From Streptomyces sp. SID12501 (GTDB lineage Bacteria; Actinomycetota; Actinomycetes; Streptomycetales; Streptomycetaceae): a stretch of DNA of 64,000 bases. Below, piece after piece: positions 34,382-43,423 of the stretch; within the stretch, counting starts at the first letter, position 1; the number at the start of each line of letters is the position of its first letter. The position numbers and the translations under genes are program-made. Location: the NCBI RefSeq assembly GCF_010550245.1, contig NZ_JAAGLU010000019.1, positions 62,001 through 126,000 of the forward strand, read 5' to 3'. The notes under the pieces were generated by a model that was not told the origin of the DNA, ran no database searches, and was given only the letters and a program-made list of their open reading frames with translations.

Positions 34382-35197
34382 ATGATGACGACAAATCGGC
34401 CGGTGGCCCTCGTGACGGGCGCGTCCTCCGGCATCGGCAAGCAGACCGCCCTCGCGTTGGTCGCGGCGGGTTTCGAGGTGGCCGGCACGGGCCGCGACAC
34501 CTCACGCGTCACCCCGCTCCAGGGTGTGACGTTCTTCGACCTCGACGTGGTCAGTGACAAGTCGGTCACCGCCGTGGTCCAGCAGGTGATCGACTGGTTC
34601 GGGCGGATCGACGTCCTGGTCAACAACGCAGGCATCGGCTCGATCGGTGCGGCGGAGGAAACCTCACTCACGCAGGCCCAGGGCGTCTTCGACATCAACG
34701 TCTTCGGGGTCATGCGCATGGTGAAGGAGGTCCTGCCGCACATGCGTTCCCAGGGACGCGGGCGCATCATCAACCTCTCGTCCGTACAGGGCTTCATCCC
34801 CGCCCCCTACATGGCCGTCTACGGCGCGTCCAAGCACGCGATCGAGGGCTACTCCCAGTCCCTGGACCACGAGGTCCGCCAGTACGGCGTCCGCTCGCTC
34901 CTCGTCGAACCCGCCTACACCAACACCGGATTCGAGGCCAACAGCGCCAAGCCCGACACCCCCCTGCAGACCTACGCCGGCCAGCGGCGCGTCTTCGACC
35001 GCCTGATGACGGAGGCGATCAAGAGCGGTGACGACCCCGCCGTGGTCGCCAAGGCGATCGTCACAGCCGCCACCGACACCAAGCCGAAACTGCGCTACGC
35101 CGCCGGCCCCATGGCCGGACGCGCACGCATGCTCCGCTTCGTTCCCGCCTGGGTCCTGGACAAGCAGATCCGCACGATGAACAAGCTCACCGGCTGA
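34382..35197 (+). CDS. SDR-family oxidoreductase
   Basis: 271 aa; two adjacent ATGs (34382, 34385). VTGASSGIGKQTALAL, TGRD after beta-2, VLVNNAGIGSIG, LSSVQG and YGASKHAIEGYSQSL catalytic motif. The C-terminus (WVLDKQIRTMNKL) matches actinobacterial SDRs often induced under TetR control. Under the tandem-operator promoter at 34305; probably co-transcribed with the SnoaL-like gene 80 bp downstream. Confidence 0.87.
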   Translation: MMTTNRPVALVTGASSGIGKQTALALVAAGFEVAGTGRDTSRVTPLQGVTFFDLDVVSDKSVTAVVQQVIDWFGRIDVLVNNAGIGSIGAAEETSLTQAQGVFDINVFGVMRMVKEVLPHMRSQGRGRIINLSSVQGFIPAPYMAVYGASKHAIEGYSQSLDHEVRQYGVRSLLVEPAYTNTGFEANSAKPDTPLQTYAGQRRVFDRLMTEAIKSGDDPAVVAKAIVTAATDTKPKLRYAAGPMAGRARMLRFVPAWVLDKQIRTMNKLTG

Positions 35198-35278
35198 CAG
35201 CCGCCACCCGCACACCCCGTCCACCAAGCACGCCGGCACCCGCACATCCCATCGCGCCGCTGATCCCGGGAGAGATCC

Positions 35279-35797
35279 ATGTCCGAGCCCCTGAATTCCG
35301 CCGCCGCCACCGTCGCGAACTGGCGCTCCGCAGAGGAACGCGGTGACGTCGACGCCGCGGTCGCGTGTCTGAGCCGGGACGTCGTGCTCAGCTCGCCGCT
35401 CACCGAGCAGTTCCGCTACGAGGGATCTGACCAGCTGCGTGACTTCCTGACCTCGGCGTTCACAGCGGTCAAGGACGTCCGTTACCACACCCAGACCGGC
35501 GAGGGCGACACGTACGCGCTGGTCTACCGGGCGCGGGTGGCGTCCCAGTCGTTCGAGGAGGTGCAGTTGCTGCGGCTCGACGACGAGGCAAAGATCAACG
35601 AGATCACGCTCTTCGGGCGTCCGATGCCGGCCCTCACCGCCCTGATGACCACCCTGGGGCCCAAGCTCGCCCGCCAACAGGGCCGCCGGGGCCTCGGCGC
35701 GCTCATGCGCGCCAGCACCATACCCGTGCACGCGATGGTCACCCTCGGGGACCGCGGCATGGTCGCCAAGACCCGGCCGGCAGCCCGGCAGACCTGA
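35279..35797 (+). CDS. SnoaL/NTF2-like protein
   Basis: 172 aa. The ATG has a GGGAGA RBS. The NTF2-like fold is suggested by TVANWRSAEERGDVDAAVAC, LSRDVVLSSPLTEQFRYEG, VKDVRYHTQTGEGDTYALVY and the C-terminal half beta strands. A C-terminal tail of about 50 basic residues is extra. Such proteins are isomerases, hydrolases or binding proteins; the substrate is unknown. It follows the SDR in the same direction. Confidence 0.7.
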   Translation: MSEPLNSAAATVANWRSAEERGDVDAAVACLSRDVVLSSPLTEQFRYEGSDQLRDFLTSAFTAVKDVRYHTQTGEGDTYALVYRARVASQSFEEVQLLRLDDEAKINEITLFGRPMPALTALMTTLGPKLARQQGRRGLGALMRASTIPVHAMVTLGDRGMVAKTRPAARQT

Positions 35798-36090
35798 GAG
35801 CACCGGATCCGCCGGCCGCTTGGCCCCGTTCCCCTCCCAGGAGTTGGCGGCAGCCGCAGACGATGTCCCCGGCGGACAGCTTCTGGTCACAGGAACGTAC
35901 GAGGTACCTGCCGTCCAGGTGGGCTCCGGCTCGCCCTGACCACACGGGCGAAGCCGACTCCCCGAGAGCGGCTGCTGGAGGCACCGTCCCCCACAGGCCA
36001 CGGCAACGTCCGGCCAATCCCCCCACGCGCCGAGGCGATGAGGCAACTCGCCGCGTCTTCCAGCAGCTTGATCCCACAGGAGACGCCTCC

Positions 36091-37242
36091 GTGACACGAC
36101 GTACGCACCTTACGGCGACCACCGCGTCGCCGGCCGCCACCCAACTCGCCGGACCCGCCTCCGCCTCCCCTTCCGGTTCGACAGTCGGCCACTACGAGGC
36201 CGTTGCCCGCTTCTGGGGCCCGATGCCGACGGGTGTCACCGTCTCGCGCCGAGGCCGGGTCTTCGTCAACTTTCCCCGCTGGGGCGACGACGTCCCGTTC
36301 ACCGTCGCCGAACTGCGCGGAGGGAAGCCGGTGGCCTACCCCGACGCCGAGGTGAACCGCGAGGACTCCTCCGACCTGGCCGGACACTTCCAGTCGGTGC
36401 AGAGCGTCGTCGTCGACCCGGTCGACCGGCTGTGGATCCTCGACACCGGAAGCCCGCTGTTCGCCGGGTCCTCCTACGGCGGTCCCAAGCTCGTGGCGGT
36501 CGACCTGCGCACCGACCGGATCGTACGGAAAATCCTCTTCCCGCCCGAGGTGGCGCCGGCGAACAGCTGCCCCGACGACGTGCGCTTCGACCTGCGGCGC
36601 GGCGCCGAGGGCATGGCCTTCATCACCGACTCGGGCGGCTCCAACGGGGTGATCGTGGTCGACCTCGCCACGGGCCGCTCCCGGCGGCGACTGGCCGGGC
36701 ATCCCTCGGCGTTCCCGGACGAGCGGTTCCCTCCGGTCATCGCGGGCGAGCCCTTCATGGTCCGCCCTGCGGACGCCGCGCCGACGTACTACGAGACCGG
36801 CTCCGACGGCATCGCTCTCAGCGCCGACGGCACGCGTCTCTACTACTGCCCGCTCTCCAGCCGCCGACTGCACAGCGTGTCCACCGACGCCCTCGCCGAC
36901 CCGGACGCCACGGATGCCGAGGTGGCGGCGACGGTCGAGGACCTCGGGTTCAAGCCGATGGCCGATGGCCTGGAGAGCGACGACAAGGGGCGGGTCTACG
37001 GCGGCGACCTGGAACACAACGTGATCTGGCGCAGGAGTCCGAACGGCACCTACCGGACCCTCGCCCAGGGACGCGATCTGCTCTGGGCCGACACCCTGTC
37101 CGTCGCCTCGGACCGGCACCTGTACGCCATCGCCAGCCAGCTCAACCGGCTGTCGCCCTTCCACGAGGGCAAGGACCTGAGCCGTAAGCCCTATCTCCTG
37201 GTCCGCCTGCCGATCGACGCCGGGCCGGTCAGGCTCGTTTGA
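36091..37242 (+). CDS. Exported SMP-30/royal-jelly-like beta-propeller protein
   Basis: 383 aa from the GTG at 36091, with an AGGAG RBS. The N-terminus TRRTHLTATTASPAATQLAG looks like a weak Tat signal (twin Arg, then a poorly hydrophobic stretch and an AxA site near PASA). The body has propeller repeats: RGRVFVNFPRWGDDVPFTVA, DRLWILDTGSP, GMAFITDSGGSNGVIVVDLA, GSDGIALSADGTRLYYCPL and DLLWADTLSVASDRHLYAIA, as in major royal jelly/yellow family proteins. Probably a secreted sugar-lactonase-like or binding protein. Confidence 0.75.
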   Translation: MTRRTHLTATTASPAATQLAGPASASPSGSTVGHYEAVARFWGPMPTGVTVSRRGRVFVNFPRWGDDVPFTVAELRGGKPVAYPDAEVNREDSSDLAGHFQSVQSVVVDPVDRLWILDTGSPLFAGSSYGGPKLVAVDLRTDRIVRKILFPPEVAPANSCPDDVRFDLRRGAEGMAFITDSGGSNGVIVVDLATGRSRRRLAGHPSAFPDERFPPVIAGEPFMVRPADAAPTYYETGSDGIALSADGTRLYYCPLSSRRLHSVSTDALADPDATDAEVAATVEDLGFKPMADGLESDDKGRVYGGDLEHNVIWRRSPNGTYRTLAQGRDLLWADTLSVASDRHLYAIASQLNRLSPFHEGKDLSRKPYLLVRLPIDAGPVRLV

Positions 37243-37257
37243 CCTCTCCGGCCCGCG

Positions 37258-37725
37258 TCAGGCGTCCGCCTGGCGACTGTCCCGGTGCGTACCCCCGCGG
37301 TGCAGCGGACGGCCCCGGGCCAGGGACGGCCGCCGCCCGGAGCTCAGCGTAGGCCGGCGAAGTATGTGATCGGGGCGGCCGTAGAACCCGTTCTCGTCGT
37401 AGGTCACGACGACATCAGGCTGGTGACGCGGCATCCGTTCGGCCGGCCGAGCAGCTGCCTCATCCACGGGCGCACTCCAGAACGATCCGAGCGCAGTGTC
37501 GGCCGGCCGGCCCATCATCCCGGAGTCGGCGTACCCGAGCAGCTCAAGATGACCGACCCCCAGGACGTCACAGCTCGCTTCGAGCTCGCCTCGACGCATC
37601 GCGGCAACGGCAGCCGGATCATGCCCGGGGTCGCCCGGCTTCGCCCTCCCCGGACCGTCATCGCAGCCACCGTCGGTACACGTGACAAGCGCCGTGCGGA
37701 TGCCCGGCGAGGGTGGCACCGGCAC
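37258..37725 (-). pseudogene. PIG-L/MshB-type deacetylase fragment
   Basis: RTALVTCTDGGCDD, ELEASCDVLGVGHLELLGYADSGMMG, and PDVVVTYDENGFYG-PDHI are core parts of GlcNAc-PI/mycothiol deacetylases. The N-terminal metal motif HPDDE is missing upstream, and after PDHI the frame degenerates. A truncated, inactive copy. Confidence 0.75.
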
Positions 37726-37783
37726 CGCGGCCGGCGACCGCGGGCTCGGCGTTGCCGGCAGGCACGCGTTCGCCGGCGGAGTG

Positions 37784-40126
37784 TCAGGTCTGCTGCGCTG
37801 TGGCGTGCTGCCGGGGAGCGGCAGGATGGGGGAGCGGGATCTTCTGCGCGAGTTTCTCGCCTTCGACGTCCAGGTCGGGTAGGAGCCGGTCCAGCCACAC
37901 GGGAATCCACCAGGCCTTCTCCCGCGCGAGTGTCATGGTGGCCGGGATGAACGTCATGCGGATGACGAACGCGTCGATGAGGATGCCCACCGCCAGCGCG
38001 AATCCCGCCTGTTTGATCATGGGCTGCGCGTTGAAGATGAATCCGGCGAAGACCGAGACCATGATCGTGGCCGCGGCGACCACGACAGCGCTCGCCCGGA
38101 CGAAGCCGGAGACGGTCGCGTCGAGCGGGTCGGCACCGTGCATGCGGGCCTCGCGCATCGAGGTGACCAGGAACACCTGGTAGTCCATGGCCAGTCCATA
38201 GAGCACGCCGGTGACGATGATGGGCAGCAGGCTCACCACAGGTGCGCTCGCGTCGAGTCCGAACAGCGCCTGCAGCCAGCCCCATTGGAAGACGGCCGTG
38301 GTGACGCCGAAGGTGGCGGCGATGCTGAGCAGGAAGCCGAGAGTGGCCATCACCGGGACGACGACCGAGCGGAAGACCAGGAGCAGGACGATCAGTGAGA
38401 GTCCGAGAACGGTGGCCACGTAGAGGGGCAGGACGTCCCCGAGGCGGTCCGACACGTCGATCGCGAGGGCGGTGAAGCCGGTGATGCCGATGGTGACGCC
38501 ATGGGTTTCGCGGATCTCCCGGCTCTTGTCCCGAATGGAGGTGACGAGGTCCTTGGTGCCGTCGTCGTTCGGACCGTCGCCGGGAACGAGGCTGAGGACG
38601 ACCACGGTGCCGGTGGTGTTCACACCTGCCAGAGAGATCGAAGTGGCGCCCTCGGTGTCCTTCAGCTCGGAGACGACCGCGGCGAGGGCCGTGGGGGTGA
38701 GCGGCCGCCCGCTGTCGGAGGAGCGGGCGACGAGCATGAGGGGTCCGTTGTAGCCGGGGCCGAAGGTGTCGCTGACCTCCTCATAGCTCTGGCGCTGTGC
38801 GGTGTCGGGGTTGTAACTGGCGCCGGACGGCAGGCCCATCCTCATGTCGAGGGCGGGCAGCGCCAGAACCAGGGGAATCAGGAACGCCGCCGCGAGAGCG
38901 GGGTACTTGTGGCGGACCAGGCGTGATCCCCAGCGGGTGGCCCGTGTCCGTGCGGCGGCGGAGGCCCGCTGCTGCGCCGTGCGTCGGGTTCCGGCCGAGC
39001 AGATGCGCTCCTTGACCAGGCCCAGGAGCGCCGGCAGCAGGGTCAGGGCGAGCAGGACGGTGATGGCGATCGTGGCCGCGGCGGCGATGGCCATGGTGCT
39101 GAGCAGCGTGATACCGACGACCAGCAGTCCTGCCAGGGCGATGATGACGGTGCTGCCGGCGAAGAAGACCGCGCTGCCGGCGGTGCCGATGGCGCGGCCG
39201 GTCGCCTCGTGCGCCTCCAGGCCGGTGTCCAGGATGAGCCGCCGTTGCCGGTTGACGATGAACAGGGCGTAGTCGATGCCGACGGCGAGCCCCAGCATCA
39301 GGGCCAGTACGGCGGTGAGCGAGTGGATCTCGAAGACGGTGGAGAGAGTGAAGGCGCCGCCGACGCCCACCGTGACACCGATCAACGCGATGATCAGGGG
39401 CAGGCCCGCAGCAACGACCGATCCCAGGGTGACCAGCAGGACGATGGCCGCCACCACGACGCCGACGATCTCACCGGCGCCCACGATCTCGGGTATCTCC
39501 AGCATGGCCGCCGACGGCAGGACGTCGAGGTGGGCTCGTTCGGCCTGCTGCTCTGCGGCCTCGACGGTGCTGTCGATCGTGCCGGAGGGCAGCTCATAGG
39601 TCTGCTCGTCGAACTGGAACTGCATCAGGGCGGTGGAGCCGTCGGCCGAGACGATGACCCCGGGCACCGGTCGGCCGTCCTGCAGCAGCGGGGTCGGCAC
39701 CTTGTCCCCCGTCGGCTGCCCGGCGGCTTCGGCCACCGCCGCCTGGGCCCGCAGCAGCGGACTCTTCTCCCCCTTGGACAGCTCGTCCGCGAGGACCTTG
39801 CGGGCGTCGATGACGTGGTCGTGGAGATAGACCGCGTCCACCGAGGCGATGAGGGCGGCGCGGCCTTCCTCGCTGTCGACCCGCGTCCCGTTCTGCGCGC
39901 GGAACACCAGCATGCCCTGCCCGCCGGACGCCTCGGGAAGGGACTTCGCCAGATCGTCGATGACCTCCTGGGCGGAGGTGCCGTCGATACGTACCTCGTT
40001 GCTCAGCTTGACGGGGTTGACCGCGAGCAGCGCCACCACGGCGGCCACCACCGCCAGCCAGCCGGCGATCACATACCAGGGCCTGGCGTAGGCGAAATGC
40101 CCCAGCCGGTACAGCAGCACAGACAC
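37784..40126 (-). CDS. MMPL/RND-family membrane transporter
   Basis: 780 aa. The GTG at 40126 has a GGAG RBS. One N-terminal TM helix (FAYARPWYVIAGWLAVVAAV), a large extracytoplasmic loop (~35-170), TM2-6 with GLAVGIDYALFIVNRQRR, a second loop (~370-510), then TM7-12 with YGLAMDYQVFLVTSMREARM and IKQAGFALAVGILIDAFVIR. The two DY motifs are the proton-relay signature of MMPL exporters. Probably exports a lipid, pigment or drug. Divergent TetR at 40282 with operator palindromes between, so substrate-induced export is likely. Confidence 0.9.
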   Translation of the reverse strand: MSVLLYRLGHFAYARPWYVIAGWLAVVAAVVALLAVNPVKLSNEVRIDGTSAQEVIDDLAKSLPEASGGQGMLVFRAQNGTRVDSEEGRAALIASVDAVYLHDHVIDARKVLADELSKGEKSPLLRAQAAVAEAAGQPTGDKVPTPLLQDGRPVPGVIVSADGSTALMQFQFDEQTYELPSGTIDSTVEAAEQQAERAHLDVLPSAAMLEIPEIVGAGEIVGVVVAAIVLLVTLGSVVAAGLPLIIALIGVTVGVGGAFTLSTVFEIHSLTAVLALMLGLAVGIDYALFIVNRQRRLILDTGLEAHEATGRAIGTAGSAVFFAGSTVIIALAGLLVVGITLLSTMAIAAAATIAITVLLALTLLPALLGLVKERICSAGTRRTAQQRASAAARTRATRWGSRLVRHKYPALAAAFLIPLVLALPALDMRMGLPSGASYNPDTAQRQSYEEVSDTFGPGYNGPLMLVARSSDSGRPLTPTALAAVVSELKDTEGATSISLAGVNTTGTVVVLSLVPGDGPNDDGTKDLVTSIRDKSREIRETHGVTIGITGFTALAIDVSDRLGDVLPLYVATVLGLSLIVLLLVFRSVVVPVMATLGFLLSIAATFGVTTAVFQWGWLQALFGLDASAPVVSLLPIIVTGVLYGLAMDYQVFLVTSMREARMHGADPLDATVSGFVRASAVVVAAATIMVSVFAGFIFNAQPMIKQAGFALAVGILIDAFVIRMTFIPATMTLAREKAWWIPVWLDRLLPDLDVEGEKLAQKIPLPHPAAPRQHATAQQT

Positions 40127-40198
40127 AGCCTTCTCCCTTCTCCGGCGCACCCTGCTGGGCACGCACATCCGAACGAAGTGAGAGGGTACTACCAAAAC

Positions 40199-40231
40199 GA
40201 TAGTGAACTATCAAAGCGATAGGGTGCTATC
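40199..40231. promoter_or_regulatory. Paired GATAG-N4-CTATC operators between MMPL gene and TetR
   Basis: gatagtgaactatc (40199-40212) and gatagggtgctatc (40218-40231): two palindromes with GATAG/CTATC arms, centres 19 bp apart, in the divergent promoter region. Expected target of the TetR at 40282. Confidence 0.75.
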
Positions 40232-40281
40232 ATCGCGCAGGTGAACGAGTAGTTTTGCGGTGCGGAACGGGAGGATCGGAG

Positions 40282-40929
40282 ATGCCGAACGGCGCACCGC
40301 GCACACGTCGGCTCCGCAGGGTCGACGCCCGCTCCAGCGTGGAGCGCATCATCGCGGCCGGACGTGATGTCCTCGGCGCGGGTGAGGGCTCCTTGGAGCA
40401 GATCGCCGCAGAGGCGGGCGTGGGCATCGCCACGCTCTACCGGCACTTCCCCAACCGGGAGGCCATCGTCCGGGCCGTCCTCGACGACATCCTCGAGACC
40501 GACCTCCTCCCACTGATCAACGACGCCACGGCCTCCCGACACCCGCGCCAGACCCTCCTGGACATCGCCACCCGGCTACTCGACCTGATCACCGAGGAGC
40601 GGGGACTGGTCACCTTCGCCGCCAACTTCGCCGACGTCGCCGTGGACGCCCTCCAGCGGTTCAGCGAGTCCCTCCGCCCCCTCCTCGAGCACGCACAGGA
40701 GCAGGGTGAGATCCGTACCGACCTCACTGCGGACGACATTCCGCACTTCCTCGTCATGGGCATCGCAGGCCTCGCGCTCCCGGGCACCGCACCGTCCATG
40801 CGCGCACGCTTCATGGCCCTGCTCTTCGACTCGCTCAACCCCGTCGGCGCGTCCCCTCTCCCACCGGCACGCGAGGAAGCGGAAGATGGCGACCTCCGCG
40901 CCGCGATCAGCGGCGTCGTCCGGGACTGA
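40282..40929 (+). CDS. TetR-family repressor of the MMPL exporter
   Basis: 215 aa. The ATG at 40282 has a GGAG-type RBS. HTH: VERIIAAGRDVLGAGEGSLE, QIAAEAGVGIATLYRHFPNR and EAIVRAVL. The C-terminal domain (ERGLVTFAANFADVAVDALQ) fits the SACE_7040-type TetR_C family. Divergent from the exporter, with two palindromes between. Confidence 0.87.
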   Translation: MPNGAPRTRRLRRVDARSSVERIIAAGRDVLGAGEGSLEQIAAEAGVGIATLYRHFPNREAIVRAVLDDILETDLLPLINDATASRHPRQTLLDIATRLLDLITEERGLVTFAANFADVAVDALQRFSESLRPLLEHAQEQGEIRTDLTADDIPHFLVMGIAGLALPGTAPSMRARFMALLFDSLNPVGASPLPPAREEAEDGDLRAAISGVVRD

Positions 40930-41154
40930 CTCCCGGAGCCGAAGCTGACCCCAAGGGAGCCTGATCGCCGCGAGGCCGAGGAGCCTCTCCATGGCAGAGC
41001 CCGGGCTGCCGGAGGTCGGGTGGGTGCGGGATGAGGGTCCGGCCAGCCAGGTGCCCGGCGGTGCCGGACCAGCGGGGGACTGCCCCGGTCGGCGTCTGTC
41101 GGTGGAATCCGCGGGTCACGGACCGTCTTGCGAGCCGGCGGGGGTCAGTTGGGT
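40930..41154. other. Short gap without features
   Basis: About 225 bp between the TetR stop and the acyl-CoA dehydrogenase relic. No gene or clear hairpin. Confidence 0.4.
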
Positions 41155-41705
41155 TCAGACGCCCGTCTCGCCGAGGTCCGCTGCCCGTCTGCCGAGTTCG
41201 TCGCTCCAGTCGCGTTCGCCGGCCACGGCGTCGCGCCACGCCCACAGCCGCCGGGTGACGTGGTGCAGTGGGTACTCCTGGGTGATGCCCCTGGCACCCT
41301 GCAACTGGTGTGCCGGGGGCGCGACTTCGGTTGCCGCCTGGGCGGTGGTGATGCGGGCCACGGCCACGGCCGCGCTCGTTTCACACGGTCCGGCGGAGTT
41401 GGTGCCGGTTGCGGCCTGGATGCCAGCAGGGTCGGCATCAGTCGTCACAGCGTGCCGAGCCAGTGCCAGGGCCGCCTCGGCCTGGAGCAGTTGGACCTTC
41501 ATCAGTGCCGGCCCCGAGGAGACCGCCGGAATCCGCAGGAAGGGGGCGCCGAACTGGTGGCGCTCGGAGACGTAGGCCTTCGTCAGCCGGTACGCCCCGC
41601 GCGCCACGCCGGTCACGGCGGCCGACCGCAGCAGTGCCAGGCGTGACCGGATCACGGCGTGCCCAGGGCCGGAGGCGATCGGCATGGCCGGAGTGCGGTG
41701 CAGCA
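41155..41705 (-). pseudogene. Acyl-CoA dehydrogenase C-terminal fragment
   Basis: Minus-strand reading: SRLALLRSAAVTGVARGAYR, YVSERHQFGAPFLRIPAVSS, MKVQLLQAEAALALARHAVT, QLQGARGITQEYPLHHVTRR and WAWRDAVAGERDWSDELGRR, the C-terminal helical domain of acyl-CoA dehydrogenases. The N- and middle domains are absent, replaced by unrelated sequence, so it is a relic. Confidence 0.75.
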
Positions 41706-41960
41706 GAACCGTGTGTTCCTGGTGTCCCGGATGCGGGAGCGGTGCGACCGGCAGGGCGACAGCACGGAAGCCGTGGCGACCGGGCTGCAGTCCATCGGAT
41801 TCGCGCTCAACGTCGACCCGGACCTCGACCTCTGCACCACGTTCACGGCTTGCGCCCTGCCCGGTGTCCGGATGACCTCGTTGGCTCAACTCGCTGCCGA
41901 ACTCGGCTTGCCCACGCCCACGGAGGAACAGGTGAGGGACGCTGCAGCCGACGCCGTATC
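41705..41960 (+). pseudogene. MMPL transporter fragment and adjoining decayed sequence
   Basis: VFLVSRMRERCDRQGDSTEA is the loop following the second DY motif of MMPL exporters (compare VFLVTSMREARM in the intact gene at 37784). About 25 codons are recognisable; the following frame (to about 41950) is protein-like but not recognised. It abuts the acyl-CoA dehydrogenase relic on the other strand. Confidence 0.55.
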
Positions 41961-42247
41961 GGCCGAACTGGCGCCAACGCGCGCACCCTCCTGGGCCGGG
42001 GCAGGCGCTTGCGCGGTGGCCGACGCCCAGTTTCGAGGCCATCTCTGGAGCCGGCAGGTCACCGGGAGCCGGTAACGGCGACTGCTGGGCGGGGCGGCTC
42101 CGATGGCCGTGTTGGACGCGACGGACCTGGACCGCTTGCGCGACCTGAAGCGAACCGCTCCACTCGCGGCTCGAAGCGACCTGACGACAGGGGTGGCGCG
42201 GGCACGCGGCTTCCTGGCGTTGCTGGGATATGGGCCGGCGCCTCGAC

Positions 42248-42298
42248 TTGGAATTTGTAAACTGATCGGTTTACGATGGCTCTGAAACCGACCGGTTT
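42248..42298 (+). promoter_or_regulatory. Promoter with tandem operators, cut off from its gene by an IS
   Basis: TTGGAA (42248-42253), 18-bp spacer, TACGAT (42272-42277). Operator 1 aaactgatcggttt (42259-42272) and operator 2 aaaccgaccggttt (42285-42298), centres 26 bp apart. The natural downstream gene is the membrane protein at 43424; an IS now separates them. Confidence 0.75.
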
Positions 42299-42447
42299 CA
42301 TCAGTCGGAGTCCCGGTGGGGTGCTGCGTCCCCGGTTCCGCGTCGACGGCCGTGTGTGCCGAGATTGAACGTTCCGAGGGTCACCGGACCGCAAAGAAGC
42401 TGTCCGCCCTTCTCCGGATATGAGTGTGTAGCCCGAGACCGGAGTAA

Positions 42448-43417
42448 GAGGTCGCGCGGATAGGTGTGTGGTCATGGGCGGCGGTTGGGGCGTTCGTCCC
42501 AGCGGTGGGTCGTCCATGACTGACGGATCAGGCTGCGCACGGTGATGATGGTGTCGGCGAGGTCGAAGAAGGCGTCGATGACTGTGGTCCGGCGCTCGTA
42601 GCAGCGGGCGATGCGGTGGAAGGCGTTCTGCCAGGCGTGGGTCCGTTCGACATGCCAGCGCCGGCTTGCCTGGATCGGTGCCTTCTCGCCCTTGTGCGCG
42701 ATCCGGCCGTGCAGGCCGCGTTCGCCGAGAACAGCGCGGGTCTTGTCCGAGTCGTAGCCGGCGTCCAGGCGCACGGTGACGATGTCCGGCAGCGGTCCCA
42801 GGTCGTCCAGGCGGTCCAGGGTCGGGGCGAGCAGCGGGGAGTCGTGACGGTTCGCTCCGGCCAGCACGCGGCCCAGTGGAATGCCGTAACCGTCCGTCAT
42901 GCCGGAGCGTTTCAGGCCCTGTTTGCCCCGGTCGACCGGTGAGCGCCCGGCGGCCTCGCCGCCGCCGGGGGCTTTGGTGATGGAGCCGTCGACGGCGATG
43001 TGGTCCAGGACGAGGCCGACAATGCGGTCGTAGGACTCCAGCGCGATCTGTTTGAGCCGGGCGAAGACGCCGAGTCGGATCCACTCGTCACGGCGGTTGC
43101 GGATCGTGGTGGCCGAACAGGTCGTGTCGGCGATCGCCTGGTACGAGCAGCCGAAGCGCAGGAGCTGCAGCAGCTTGTCGAAGACGATCCGATCGCTGAT
43201 CCGCGGGCGGTGGCAGCCCAGTGGATGACCCGGGTGATACCCGGGCCGCTCGGGCAGCAGGGCGGCGAATTGGCCCCAGAGCGGTTCGGTCAGCCATGAT
43301 GGCAGTACAGGCACAGGTCTCCCCGGTGATCACAGAGCGTCGCAACTCCATGATCGCCAAGACCTGTGCCTGTCTTGCTGCCGGGGGTTCCACCACCGCG
43401 CCTATCCGCGCGACCTC
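42448..43417 (-). mobile_element. Intact IS5-family insertion sequence (970 bp)
   Basis: Terminal inverted repeats gaggtcgcgcggatagg (42448-42464) and its exact complement (43401-43417), flanked by a 3-bp direct repeat TAA (42445-42447 and 43418-43420), as expected for the IS1031/IS427-type branch of IS5. It contains one intact transposase gene. The perfect ends and intact frame suggest recent insertion. Confidence 0.88.
42472..43314 (-). CDS. IS5-family transposase
   Basis: 280 aa. DDE transposase: N-terminal LTEPLWGQFAALLPER, a helical region LLRFGCSYQAIADTTCSATT, then DHIAVDGSITKAPGGGEAAG (first Asp), VTVRLDAGYDSDKTRAVL (second Asp) and WHVERTHAWQNAFHRIARCY (Glu). Occupies almost all of the 970-bp element between its inverted repeats. 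No frameshift, so probably active. Confidence 0.88.
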   Translation of the reverse strand: MPVLPSWLTEPLWGQFAALLPERPGYHPGHPLGCHRPRISDRIVFDKLLQLLRFGCSYQAIADTTCSATTIRNRRDEWIRLGVFARLKQIALESYDRIVGLVLDHIAVDGSITKAPGGGEAAGRSPVDRGKQGLKRSGMTDGYGIPLGRVLAGANRHDSPLLAPTLDRLDDLGPLPDIVTVRLDAGYDSDKTRAVLGERGLHGRIAHKGEKAPIQASRRWHVERTHAWQNAFHRIARCYERRTTVIDAFFDLADTIITVRSLIRQSWTTHRWDERPNRRP

Positions 43418-43423
43418 TAAGTC

